DNA of 64,000 nucleotides, taken from the NCBI RefSeq assembly GCF_000829415.1, contig NZ_AP014637.1, positions 4,977,001-5,041,000 on the forward strand, given 5' to 3'. The number at the start of each line of letters is the position of its first letter. Position 1 is the stretch's first letter. Made by a program: the position numbers and the translations under genes. Positions 53,929-62,867 of this stretch are shown here, one piece after another. The notes beneath the pieces are model-generated. The model did no database searches. It saw only the letters and a list, made by a program, of their open reading frames with translations, and had not been told where the DNA came from. Source of the DNA: Pseudomonas sp. StFLB209 (GTDB lineage: Bacteria > Pseudomonadota > Gammaproteobacteria > Pseudomonadales > Pseudomonadaceae).

Positions 53929-54831
53929 ATGAACACAGCACTCCTGGCAGAGCGCATAGACGGGAAAGGGTTTGCAGCCACCCTTGTCAATCAACTCACC
54001 GATGAGGTGAATGACATTAAGGCAGCTACCGGACTGACCCCAGGCCTTGCGGTCGTGCTGGTCGGTGAAGACCCGGCCAGTTCGGTCTACGTAAGTGCCA
54101 AACACCGCCAGACCCTGGCAATCGGTATGCAGTCTTTCGTGCACAGATTGCCTGCCGATACGGCCCAGGCAGACCTGATGACGCTGCTTGACGCGCTCAA
54201 TGCGGCCAGTGAAGTCAACGGCATTCTGGTCCAGTTGCCATTGCCTGCGCATCTGGATACGCATGCCGTGATCAACGCCATTGACCCCGACAAGGATGTC
54301 GATGGCTTCCATATCCTCAATGCCGGTCGCCTGGCGACCGGGCAGGATGCTCTGGTGCCTTGCACCCCGTTGGGTTGCCTGATGATGCTCAAGGATCGGC
54401 TGGGCAACCTGGAGGGCCTCAATGCCGTGGTGGTCGGCAAGTCCAACATTGTCGGCAAACCCATGGCCCAATTGCTGATGGCCGAGAACTGCACCGTGTC
54501 AGTGGCTCACTCCAAGAGCCGGGACGTGCCTGCGCTGTGCCGTAGCGCCGATATTCTGGTGGTCGCGGCAGGTTGTCCGGAGCTGGTCAAGGGGGACTGG
54601 ATCAAGCCCGGCGCAGTGGTCATCGATGTGGGCATCAACCGTATCGAGCGCGATGGGCGTTCAAGAATCGTCGGTGATGTCGCCTTCGACGAAGCCGGCC
54701 ACGCGGCCGCCATCACGCCGGTGCCTGGCGGTGTCGGACCGATGACCATCGCTTGCCTGCTGGCCAATACGGTCACTGCGTTCAAACGCCAACATCATCA
54801 CGTAACAACAAAGGCCGTCGTTGCCGTTTAA
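53929..54831 (+). CDS. folD: Bifunctional methylene-THF dehydrogenase/cyclohydrolase
   Basis: 300 residues. [14 protein letters not shown] holds the cyclohydrolase Lys58, GILVQLPLP and [11 protein letters not shown] are conserved, [17 protein letters not shown] is the NADP loop and [16 protein letters not shown] the C-terminal signature. It oxidises 5,10-methylene-THF to 10-formyl-THF. The copy is an accessory one placed between the SHMT and PurU steps. Confidence 0.94.
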   Translation: MNTALLAERIDGKGFAATLVNQLTDEVNDIKAATGLTPGLAVVLVGEDPASSVYVSAKHRQTLAIGMQSFVHRLPADTAQADLMTLLDALNAASEVNGILVQLPLPAHLDTHAVINAIDPDKDVDGFHILNAGRLATGQDALVPCTPLGCLMMLKDRLGNLEGLNAVVVGKSNIVGKPMAQLLMAENCTVSVAHSKSRDVPALCRSADILVVAAGCPELVKGDWIKPGAVVIDVGINRIERDGRSRIVGDVAFDEAGHAAAITPVPGGVGPMTIACLLANTVTAFKRQHHHVTTKAVVAV

Positions 54832-54842
54832 GGTGATTTCAG

Positions 54843-55739
54843 ATGAACACGATCAAAAACAATTACGTACTTTGCGTTACCTGCCCGTCGATCCGCGGCG
54901 TGACGGCGGACCTCACTGCTTTTCTGTCGAGCCGCGGCTGCAACATTCGCGACAGCGCCCAGTTCGACGACGAAAGCACCAACCGCTATTTCATGCGCCT
55001 GACTTTCCGCTCCGAAGAAGGTCGCTCGTTGCAGGATCTGGAGAAGGAATTTCAGCCGCTGGTTGAGAAGTACAAGATGCACCACGAATTCTTCGATGAG
55101 CGCACCAAGCGCAAAGTCATTCTCATGGTCTCGCGCTTCGGCCACTGCCTGAACGACCTGTTGTACCGCTGGGGCATCGGTGCACTGCCAATCGACATTG
55201 TCGGGGTGATCTCCAATCACCTGGACTTCCAGAAAGTCGTCGAAGGTCATGGCATTCCCTATCACCACATCAAGGTGACCCCGCAAAACAAGGCCCAGGC
55301 CGAAGCCGAGCAGATGCGCATCGTGCGGGAAACCGGGGCGGAACTGATCGTGCTGGCGCGCTACATGCAGATCCTTTCGGATCAGATGTGCCAGCAGATG
55401 TCAGGGCGCATCATCAATATCCACCACTCGTTCCTGCCTTCGTTCAAAGGTGCAAGCCCGTACAAGCAGGCGTTTGACCGTGGTGTGAAGCTGATTGGCG
55501 CCACCTCGCATTTCGTCACTGCCGACCTTGATGAAGGGCCGATCATCGAGCAGGACATCGTACGTATCAACCATGCGATGAGCCCTGACGATTACGTCTC
55601 ACTGGGCCGCGACGTTGAGAGCCAGGTGCTGGCCCGGGCTATTCACGCCTACGTGCATGGCCGGGTATTTCTGAACCGGAACAAGACCATCGTGTTTGCG
55701 CCTTCGGCTGACTCCTACAGCGCTGAGCACATCGGCTGA
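54843..55739 (+). CDS. purU: Formyltetrahydrofolate deformylase
   Basis: 298 residues. N-terminal ACT-like domain (to about 85), then the formyltransferase-fold hydrolase: MVSRFGHCLNDLLYRW, NIHHSFLPSFKGASPY and DLDEGPIIEQD with the catalytic Asn/His/Asp. It releases formate and regenerates THF. Placed 11 bp after folD with AAGGTGA before ATG. It completes the disposal of the one-carbon unit made by the SHMT. Confidence 0.94.
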   Translation: MNTIKNNYVLCVTCPSIRGVTADLTAFLSSRGCNIRDSAQFDDESTNRYFMRLTFRSEEGRSLQDLEKEFQPLVEKYKMHHEFFDERTKRKVILMVSRFGHCLNDLLYRWGIGALPIDIVGVISNHLDFQKVVEGHGIPYHHIKVTPQNKAQAEAEQMRIVRETGAELIVLARYMQILSDQMCQQMSGRIINIHHSFLPSFKGASPYKQAFDRGVKLIGATSHFVTADLDEGPIIEQDIVRINHAMSPDDYVSLGRDVESQVLARAIHAYVHGRVFLNRNKTIVFAPSADSYSAEHIG

Positions 55740-55896
55740 TAGCCCCTTTCAAACCTCCCGGCTGCCGCTGGCAGCGCTACACCCTCTGTGCCTGGGGCCC
55801 CGTTGCCAACGGCCCGGTGTGGATCCCGGCTGCCTGCAATCTGCGGTGGCCGGGCCATTCGCGGCACCGATAAAACAACAAGATGCGAGACATACA

Positions 55897-57243
55897 ATGC
55901 AAGAAACTAGCTGGTTGTTAGGGGTTTTGTTCGCCTCCATTGCGCTGATCATTTTCCTGATCATGAAAGTGCGACTGCATGCGTTCATCGCGTTGATCAT
56001 TGCCTGTTTCGTGGTCGGGTTCGGCTCGGGGATGCCGGCAGCCAGGATCGTCGCTTCGCTGGAAGCCGGTATCGGCGGGACGCTGGGCTTTCTTATTGCG
56101 ATTATCGGCCTGGGCGGGATCCTCGGCAAAATGCTGGAGGAGTCCGGCGGTGCCGAGCGCCTGGCCAAGACCCTGCTGGACAACCTCGGGCCGCAACGCG
56201 CCCACTGGGTCATGGCCATTGTCGGGGCGGTTGCCGGTATTCCGGTGTTCTTCGAAGTCGGCTTCGTGCTGCTGATTGCGCTGGTGTATGTGGTCGCCCG
56301 TGAAACCCGGATCAACTTGATGTACCTGGGTATCCCGCTGGCCATCTCGCTGCTCACCATCCACTGCATTCTGCCGCCCCACCCCGCCGCCATGGCGATT
56401 ACCGGAATGCTGCATGCCGACGTGGGCAAGGTGATTCTTTACGGCCTGCTGGTCGCTGTGCCAACCATTATCATCGCGGGCCCCGTCTGGGTCAGGCTGT
56501 TCTGTAGCCGCAGCGCCAGTGATCATCAGCAAGCCTTTCTTGCCTCCCACGGCGCATCCGCGCAAGTGCAGCGCGTGCTGCCCGGCATGGGCATCACCCT
56601 GTTCACCATCGCCCTACCCTTGCTGCTGATGGTCGGTAAAACCGCAGCCGCTGGTTTGCCAAGCGACTCGCCCGTGCAACATGTGGCGCAGTTCGTGGGC
56701 AATCCGCTTACCGCACTGATGATATCCGTAGCATTCGCCTACTGGTCGCTGGGTTTGCGCCAGTCGCGCAGCATGGCTGAGCTGCTCGATACCACACAGC
56801 GCAGCTTTCCGGCGCTGGCCAATATCATCTTCGTCATCGGTGCCGGCGGAGCCTTCAATGCCGTGCTGATCGAAAGCGGTGTAGGCAAAGCCATATCCGG
56901 CTTGTTGGCCGACACTGACATCAACCTGGTTATCCTGGCCTGGTTTATCGCCTGGCTGATGCACTTCGCTGTCGGCTCGGCCACCGTCGCCATGGTCAGC
57001 GCTGCCAGCATGATCAGCCCGATGTTGGCCGCTGACCCGAATCTGAAACCGGAGATCCTGGTGATTGCAATCGGTGCCGGCTCCATAGGCTGGGCCCATG
57101 TCACGGACTCCGCGTTCTGGGTGGTCAAGGAATACCTCAACGTTTCGCTTGGAGAGGCACTGAAGAAATTTACCGGTGCAACTCTGGTCGCCTCGCTGGT
57201 GGCCTTGTTGGCGACCCTGACCCTGAATTACTTTGTCGGCTGA
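55897..57243 (+). CDS. GntP-family permease, DsdX-like
   Basis: 448 residues from ATG 55897; a longer open frame upstream lacks family likeness. About 12 helices. GIPVFFEVGFVLLIALVYV, CILPPHPAAMAITGML and TDSAFWVVKEYLNVSL are GntP signatures. At the end of a dsdA operon it most likely imports D-serine or a related hydroxy amino acid. Distinct from the other GntP permease at 29.2 kb. Confidence 0.88.
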   Translation: MQETSWLLGVLFASIALIIFLIMKVRLHAFIALIIACFVVGFGSGMPAARIVASLEAGIGGTLGFLIAIIGLGGILGKMLEESGGAERLAKTLLDNLGPQRAHWVMAIVGAVAGIPVFFEVGFVLLIALVYVVARETRINLMYLGIPLAISLLTIHCILPPHPAAMAITGMLHADVGKVILYGLLVAVPTIIIAGPVWVRLFCSRSASDHQQAFLASHGASAQVQRVLPGMGITLFTIALPLLLMVGKTAAAGLPSDSPVQHVAQFVGNPLTALMISVAFAYWSLGLRQSRSMAELLDTTQRSFPALANIIFVIGAGGAFNAVLIESGVGKAISGLLADTDINLVILAWFIAWLMHFAVGSATVAMVSAASMISPMLAADPNLKPEILVIAIGAGSIGWAHVTDSAFWVVKEYLNVSLGEALKKFTGATLVASLVALLATLTLNYFVG

Positions 57244-57292
57244 AGGTTCGTTCACCGTGCGTTGGCTGCCTCGCCTACGTTCTTAGAGACAC

Positions 57293-57718
57293 TTACTTGG
57301 CGAACAGCAGGCTCATGTCCTTGAACGCTTTGAACTCCAGGGCATTACCGCACGGGTCAAACAGGAACATGGTGGCCTGTTCGCCGACCTGGCCTTTGAA
57401 GCGCACGTAAGGCTCGATCACAAATTGGGTTTCGCGCGCTTTGAGACGGTCAGCCAGCGCTTCCCATTCATCCCAGCTCAGGATGATGCCGAAGTGCGGC
57501 ACCGGTACGTCATGGCCATCGACCGGGTTGGTGTGTGCGGACTCCTGGCCGACCGTCTTGGGGTGCTCGTGAATCACCAGTTGGTGGCCATAGAAATCGA
57601 AGTCGACCCAGGTCGCCGCCGAACGGCCTTCAGGCAAGCCAAATGTTTCGCCATAAAACGCGCGTGCCGCAGGAAGGTCGTAAACAGGAATCGCGAGGTG
57701 GAAAGGAGAAAGGCTCAT
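57293..57718 (-). CDS. VOC-family (glyoxalase-like) protein
   Basis: 141 residues with two beta-alpha-beta-beta-beta modules: [20 protein letters not shown] then HFGIIL and [15 protein letters not shown]. His and Glu metal ligands are in place. Family members are glyoxalases, dioxygenases or resistance proteins; substrate unknown. Divergent from the LysR gene. Confidence 0.85.
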   Translation of the reverse strand: MSLSPFHLAIPVYDLPAARAFYGETFGLPEGRSAATWVDFDFYGHQLVIHEHPKTVGQESAHTNPVDGHDVPVPHFGIILSWDEWEALADRLKARETQFVIEPYVRFKGQVGEQATMFLFDPCGNALEFKAFKDMSLLFAK

Positions 57719-57864
57719 CAGTGACTCCGGACTTTATCGTTTTATTGGACGCTTCAGGCCGCGCGGGCCTGGCGCCCGACTGCATGCCGTGAATTCATCA
57801 TAGGGCTAGCCGAGGAACAAGAAAAACAATATATTTTTTGGAAATAAACAAATAATATTTATCA

Positions 57865-58761
57865 ATGATCCGCGAGCTCAAGACCCTGATTGCCGTATCC
57901 CGTGACGGCACATTTGCCGCTGCGGCGCACAAGATCGGCCTCACCCAGGCTGCCGTGAGCGCCCAGATTGCGCGCCTGGAGTCTGAGCTGGGCCTGGAGT
58001 TATTCGATCGCAGCGGGCGTAGCGCCCAGCTCAACGCAGTGGGGTACCAAACCCTGCAACAGGCGCACGAGCTGATCCGCATGTACAACAACCTCGGCTC
58101 CCCTGCCCCGGAAACCCAGGCGCCGCAGCGGGTGACCATGGGCGCCATCGCCTCGATACAACGCATGCTGCTGCCCAGTGCCCTGGCCAGTTTTCATCAT
58201 CAATGGCCGAATTTCCGCAGCCGAATCCTGCCTGGGCTGTCGATGGAACTGCTCGACCAGGTCGATGCCGGCGAGATCGACCTGGCGGTGATCATCCAAC
58301 CGGCGTTCTCATTGCAGAGTGACCTGAAATGGGTACCGTTGGCCAAGGAGCCCTACCGTCTGCTGGTGCCGGAAAATACGCCTAACGATGACTGGGCCGA
58401 GTTGATCACCTCGCAGGCTTTCATCCGCTACGACCGCACCTCTTTCGGTGGGCGGCAAGTGGATCGCTTCCTGCGCAAGATGCATTTCACCCCGCGTGAA
58501 GTGAGCGAACTGGATGAACTCGATGCGATCGTGAAACTGGTAGCCAATGGCGTCGGTGTGGCCCTGGTTCCGGAAACACTCGGGCATGTGGCCTGGCCGC
58601 AAGGTGTACGCGGCCTGGATCTGGGCGAACACACGTTCTACCGAAACATCGGCCTGGTGCATCACCACAATCGCAACATGAACGAGCCGGTAATGATTCT
58701 GGCCGAGCAGATTGAAGCGCTGGCCCGGCAGATTGCGCCTGGCACTTCACCAGCAGCTTGA
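57865..58761 (+). CDS. LysR-family regulator
   Basis: 298 residues. MIRELKTLIAVSRDGTFAAA with helix-turn-helix AHKIGLTQAAVSAQIARLE. Divergent from the VOC gene (146-bp A/T-rich gap), which it may regulate. The 3' end is 3 bp from the convergent TfoX-type gene. Confidence 0.88.
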   Translation: MIRELKTLIAVSRDGTFAAAAHKIGLTQAAVSAQIARLESELGLELFDRSGRSAQLNAVGYQTLQQAHELIRMYNNLGSPAPETQAPQRVTMGAIASIQRMLLPSALASFHHQWPNFRSRILPGLSMELLDQVDAGEIDLAVIIQPAFSLQSDLKWVPLAKEPYRLLVPENTPNDDWAELITSQAFIRYDRTSFGGRQVDRFLRKMHFTPREVSELDELDAIVKLVANGVGVALVPETLGHVAWPQGVRGLDLGEHTFYRNIGLVHHHNRNMNEPVMILAEQIEALARQIAPGTSPAA

Positions 58762-58764
58762 GTG

Positions 58765-59124
58765 TTAAAACGCCGGGTGGCGTTTGGTTCGCTGTGCACG
58801 TTTACGATCGGCACGCAGCGCTGCGGCAAATGAGCCTTGTGCCCAGCGCACCGCGTCATGGGGATCTTCCATCAGATGATCCGGCGCCCGGTAGTAAGAC
58901 AGCCCGACGAGCTTGCCTTGCCGGGTATAAGTAAACTGCTCAAGCCCTTGCTGTTCGAAGGCTGCAATGTTTTCTGCATCAGCCTTCAGGTACAGCGTGC
59001 CGTCAAATACCAGGCCGAACATCACCCCATCGCGAAAAATCCCGTGCCCGCCGAACATCCGGCGCAGAGACACAGGCCCGAACAGAGCGAAAATGTCCTC
59101 GATGTAGGCGGCGAGTTCATTCAT
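58765..59124 (-). CDS. TfoX N-terminal domain protein
   Basis: 119 residues. RRMFGGHGIFRDGVMFGLVF and LYLKADAEN are the TfoX_N signature; the C-terminus is basic (RADRKRAQRTKRH). Only the N-terminal domain of the competence regulator TfoX is present. Overlaps the upstream kinase-like gene by 4 bp. Role unknown. Confidence 0.88.
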   Translation of the reverse strand: MNELAAYIEDIFALFGPVSLRRMFGGHGIFRDGVMFGLVFDGTLYLKADAENIAAFEQQGLEQFTYTRQGKLVGLSYYRAPDHLMEDPHDAVRWAQGSFAAALRADRKRAQRTKRHPAF

Positions 59125-59735
59125 GTTCGAGCGCTCCTGATGATGTGTGCAACCACCTGCTTGGTCGCCTCCTCGATTGTCCCCTCATTACGGCACAACA
59201 CCCAGCCATGCTCGTCAACCGCACGCTCGAACGCTTCGGTGCAGGCCACATGCTCGTCCAGCCGATGAATCACCGTGCTGCTCAGCCCCCGTGTACGTGC
59301 CGCCGCCCTCGCCCATGAAATTTCCGGCGCGGTAAGCACCCCGATATGCAGGTCCGGGATTTGCACGCCGCGCTCGATATTCAACCGCAGAATCTGATCA
59401 AACGGCACGCTGCGGCGAAATGCGGCATCGGACGGGTACCAGCGATCAATCAGGATGATGCTGTTTGCGGGTTGCTCTGGCAGCACGTTACGCGAAATCC
59501 AGGCGCGGCTGTCGGCCAAGCGCTCACAGACCTGCCATTCCAGGTCCGGGCACGGGTTTCTGGCCAGCGTGTTCACCAGCGCCATGATTTCGCCCCGATG
59601 CGGATCGAGGTTTCTTTCAGACAGGCGAATGACTTTTTTACCGTCAGCCCGCAGGGCTTTGGTCACAGCTTCCAGCAAGGTGGTCTTGCCGGTGCCCTTG
59701 GGGCCGTCCATTGAAATAAACAGCGAGCGGTTCAT
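59121..59735 (-). CDS. Thymidylate kinase-like NMP kinase
   Basis: 204 residues. P-loop GPKGTGKTT, IDRWYPSDAAFRR (the dTMP-kinase DR-Y motif) and an altered lid. It differs enough from Tmk to be a paralogue; the housekeeping tmk sits elsewhere in pseudomonads. Overlapping coding with the TfoX-type gene implies one transcript. Confidence 0.8.
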   Translation of the reverse strand: MNRSLFISMDGPKGTGKTTLLEAVTKALRADGKKVIRLSERNLDPHRGEIMALVNTLARNPCPDLEWQVCERLADSRAWISRNVLPEQPANSIILIDRWYPSDAAFRRSVPFDQILRLNIERGVQIPDLHIGVLTAPEISWARAAARTRGLSSTVIHRLDEHVACTEAFERAVDEHGWVLCRNEGTIEEATKQVVAHIIRSART

Positions 59736-59780
59736 TGTGCAAGGCTCAGGTCGCGGATCAATTCAGAGAGCGCCTGGCAT

Positions 59781-60068
59781 TCACGAGGCGTTTTCGCGAA
59801 TGACCCGGTGATTGGCCACGACTTCGTCGATCACGCCTCTGAACAGTCTTTGCGTAAGGTCAACATCAACGCCATAACGTTCGGCCAATGCGCTGTAACG
59901 CTGCGCTTGCGCGGCTTCACGGGCCGGGTCTATTGCCTCCAGACTCTGTGCTGCCTTGATCACGCCAACCTTGCCAGTGGCGATGAAACGCTGCCCCAGA
60001 AGTTTGATGATCTGCTCATCCAGGTCATCGATCTCTGCTCTTAATTGTCCGAGTTCATGGCTGCTCAC
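59781..60068 (-). CDS. Chorismate mutase, AroQ type
   Basis: 95 residues from GTG 60068, chosen because GGAGG lies eight bases before it; an upstream ATG at 60116 adds 16 unlikely residues. LGQLRAEIDDLDEQIIKLLGQRF then VIKAAQ give the three-helix mutase/PchB-like fold with the Arg and Lys of the active site. It makes prephenate, or acts as isochorismate-pyruvate lyase in PchB relatives. Standalone. Confidence 0.82.
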   Translation of the reverse strand: MSSHELGQLRAEIDDLDEQIIKLLGQRFIATGKVGVIKAAQSLEAIDPAREAAQAQRYSALAERYGVDVDLTQRLFRGVIDEVVANHRVIRENAS

Positions 60069-60279
60069 GCAGGTTGCCTCCAGGTTGTTAGTAGATTGAC
60101 GGCCAGAATCGGACACACCCTACACCAGAAGGCCCTTAGCGCATTGCGACTTTGTGCCTGCGACTGCACAAACACCTGCTCAAGCGTCATTTGCAGCCCA
60201 GCCGTAATCAGGTCAATTGGTGCAGGCTCGATTTGCGCTGGCGGTAAGAGGTCGCACATTGCTCCTGATTTGCCCCGCC

Positions 60280-61149
60280 TTAGTCGAGTTTCCTGCCGCG
60301 CCACGCTTGAGCCAGTTCCCGCTCCAGGCTCAGTTTCGAGGCGCGAATGATCGCATCGGCGTCCTTGGGCAAGTCATGCTCGACCACATAGACAGGCCTG
60401 GCCCGTTGCTGGGCCGCGCTGACAATCTCGTCCCAGGCCAGCAAGCCTTCCCCCACAGGGGCAAAATTCATCTCGTCGTCGCGCAGGCCGATGCCGGAGT
60501 TGTCCTTGGCATGCAGGGCAAACAGGCGGTCTGCATAGCGTTGGATCAGCCTGACCGGGTCCTGACCACCACGGAACACCCAGGCGGCATCGATCTCCAG
60601 CGCCAGGTTTTCTGCGCGGGTGGCGTCCACCAGCAGCTCAAAGCCGGTCTTGCCACGAAAGGTCTTCATTTCGAAGTCGTGGTTGTGATAAGCCAGTTGC
60701 AAGCCGCTTTTGCGCAAGGTGCTGCCCAGCGCGTTGAGTTCTTTACCGAGCCTCTTCCAGCCCGCCGCGTCGGTCGGGCGATCGGCCGGTTGCAGATAAG
60801 GCACCACCAGCACCTTGTTGCCAATCGCCTGATTGAAAGCAATGGTCTGAGCCATCTGGCTGCGCAAGGCGTCCAGTTGCACGTGTGCGGAAGTGACTGA
60901 GAGGTTGTACTGGGCCAGCAGCCGGTTCAGCTCGGCACTGCTGACGCCTTGATCGCCAACCAGCTCCACCGCCGTGAACCCGGCATTACGAGCCATCAGA
61001 AACTGCTGGTCGAGCGTGCCGACATTGCGCAGGGTGTACATCTGCAGGGCAATTTTGCTGTCTGCACCTGGTGACGCCATAAGCGGGCTGCCATTGAGCA
61101 GGCTGCCGGCAACCACAGTGGCCAGCGCCAGTTTCTTGATCAAACGCAT
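60280..61149 (-). CDS. Secreted sugar phosphate isomerase/epimerase-like protein
   Basis: 289 residues from ATG 61149 with AAGGAAG before it. A signal peptide (to about 26, SLLNGSPLMA) precedes a xylose-isomerase-like TIM barrel: LQMYTLRNVGTLDQQF, YHNHDFEMK, EIDAAWVFRGG, HAKDNS and VVEHD. The Glu/His/Asp metal site is kept. Export to the periplasm points to an extracytoplasmic sugar or inositol-like substrate. Confidence 0.83.
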   Translation of the reverse strand: MRLIKKLALATVVAGSLLNGSPLMASPGADSKIALQMYTLRNVGTLDQQFLMARNAGFTAVELVGDQGVSSAELNRLLAQYNLSVTSAHVQLDALRSQMAQTIAFNQAIGNKVLVVPYLQPADRPTDAAGWKRLGKELNALGSTLRKSGLQLAYHNHDFEMKTFRGKTGFELLVDATRAENLALEIDAAWVFRGGQDPVRLIQRYADRLFALHAKDNSGIGLRDDEMNFAPVGEGLLAWDEIVSAAQQRARPVYVVEHDLPKDADAIIRASKLSLERELAQAWRGRKLD

Positions 61150-61441
61150 CACAACTTCCTTTTGAGTGACAGAAAATCCGTTTCTGCGTGTAACCGGTTA
61201 CACGCCTCAGTGGCAGGAATTTATGCGTTGCCAAGCAAGGCTGTCAATTGCGTGATGGCCCGTTATCAGGTGCGGCTGCGGTTGGCGTTCATCCGGATCA
61301 TTCGCTACGGTTCCTAGACACCCGTGGTAGAGCCTTCGCTCAGATTGCTCCTTGCATGAAAGCCCATGCGAACGTACTGCTTCGGGGGCCTGTCTACTTT
61401 TAGGCTGCCCTTCTCTTTTTTGCTGAACAAGGACCGTGCCT

Positions 61442-62797
61442 GTGAAATCACCGATCGCCGCCGTGCTGTTGCTGTTGTTTACGTTGTGCCAGTCCGCTAT
61501 GGCTCAGGACTCACCCGAGGCCGTGCTGATTCACGGCGGTCGGGTGATGACCATGGATCCGGCACTGGGTGATCTTGATAACGGTGAAGTGCTGATCCGT
61601 GACGGTCGTATCGTTGCCGTAGGCCATGACCTGCAAGCCGGAAATGCCCGGCGTATTGATGCCCGCGGGCAAGTGGTACTGCCAGGCTTTGTCGATGCGC
61701 ATAACCATCTTTATGTAACGCTGATGCGTGGGCAGTTTCGCAACCAGCAGGGGCAGTTTTTCCCGGTCAGCTCCCGACTGGCAGCTGCGATGACGCCTGA
61801 GGATACCTATGCTGCGATGCGTCTGGGTGCGCTGGAGCTGCTCCACGGCGGTATTACCGCCACAGGGGATTTTTTCGATAATGTGCGCTCGCCGGCCCAT
61901 GGCGAGGCCGGGTTAAGGGCGCTGCAGGATGCAGGTATCCGGGCGACGATGTTCTACGGCGGGCCGGACAAGACCACCAGACAGCCCATCGACCTGCAAC
62001 AACTACAAAACCTGGCCAGACGCCAAGGCAGCGAAGCACGGGTACAGCTTGGCCTCGCCTGGCGTCTGCCGCGTGACCGTGGCGATGCGGCTAACTGGAC
62101 CATGCGCCAGGCCGAATACGACACCGCGCGACGCCTGGGGCTGCCGATCCAGGTGCATGTCAGCGGCGAGCCAGGGCCGATGTTCGACGCGTTGATCAAG
62201 CGCGGTTATCTGTATCCCGGCCTGACAATCGTGCATGCCACCGACGCCACTGCCGCACAATTGCAGGCGCTGGAAAAAGCCGGGGGCAGTCTGGCCCTGA
62301 CGCCTTTGAGCGAACACCGTGTCGGCTATGGCCTGACCGCGCTGGACCGGTTCGCTGCCGTGCGGCGTCAGGGCCTGGGCATTGATGGCAACTCGTTGGC
62401 GGGCAGTGCCGACATGTTCGCCACCCTGCGCCTGGCCGCTCTGACCTGGAGCGGCAGCCAGCGCGACGAGCGCGCCCCGGACCCGCGCAGCCTGCTGGCA
62501 ATGGCGACCCGCGGTGGTGCTGAATCCCTCGGGCTGGAGAAGCAGACCGGTACCCTGGCACCGGGCAAACGGGCTGATGTACAGATCATCGACCTGACGG
62601 CGCTGAACCTGGCCGGTTTTGCAGGCGGTGATCCCGCCGCGTTGCTGGTCTACTCGGCGCGGCCTGAAAACGTCAGCACGGTGTTGGTAGATGGCCGCGT
62701 GATCAAGCAACACGGCCGGCTGGAGGGGGTGGATATGCCGCAGCTGTTGCGCGAGTCCGCCGAGGCCGCTCGTGGTCTGGTAGAGCGCAGTCAGTAA
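61442..62797 (+). CDS. Secreted metal-dependent amidohydrolase
   Basis: 451 residues from GTG 61442, eight bases after AAGGA (an in-frame GTG at 61436 is too close). Signal peptide ends QSAMA. The amidohydrolase metal site is seen in VDAHNHLYV, IQVHVSGE, IVHATD and GIDGNSLAG, and the C-terminal LAPGKRADVQIIDL is the chlorohydrolase/cytosine-deaminase type. Substrate unknown; periplasmic location. Confidence 0.85.
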   Translation: MKSPIAAVLLLLFTLCQSAMAQDSPEAVLIHGGRVMTMDPALGDLDNGEVLIRDGRIVAVGHDLQAGNARRIDARGQVVLPGFVDAHNHLYVTLMRGQFRNQQGQFFPVSSRLAAAMTPEDTYAAMRLGALELLHGGITATGDFFDNVRSPAHGEAGLRALQDAGIRATMFYGGPDKTTRQPIDLQQLQNLARRQGSEARVQLGLAWRLPRDRGDAANWTMRQAEYDTARRLGLPIQVHVSGEPGPMFDALIKRGYLYPGLTIVHATDATAAQLQALEKAGGSLALTPLSEHRVGYGLTALDRFAAVRRQGLGIDGNSLAGSADMFATLRLAALTWSGSQRDERAPDPRSLLAMATRGGAESLGLEKQTGTLAPGKRADVQIIDLTALNLAGFAGGDPAALLVYSARPENVSTVLVDGRVIKQHGRLEGVDMPQLLRESAEAARGLVERSQ

Positions 62798-62867
62798 GGT
62801 GCAATCAGCGCGGTTGGCGCCTGGATTGTGCGCTACAGCTGTGTATTGCCTGACTGATCGTTATCTT

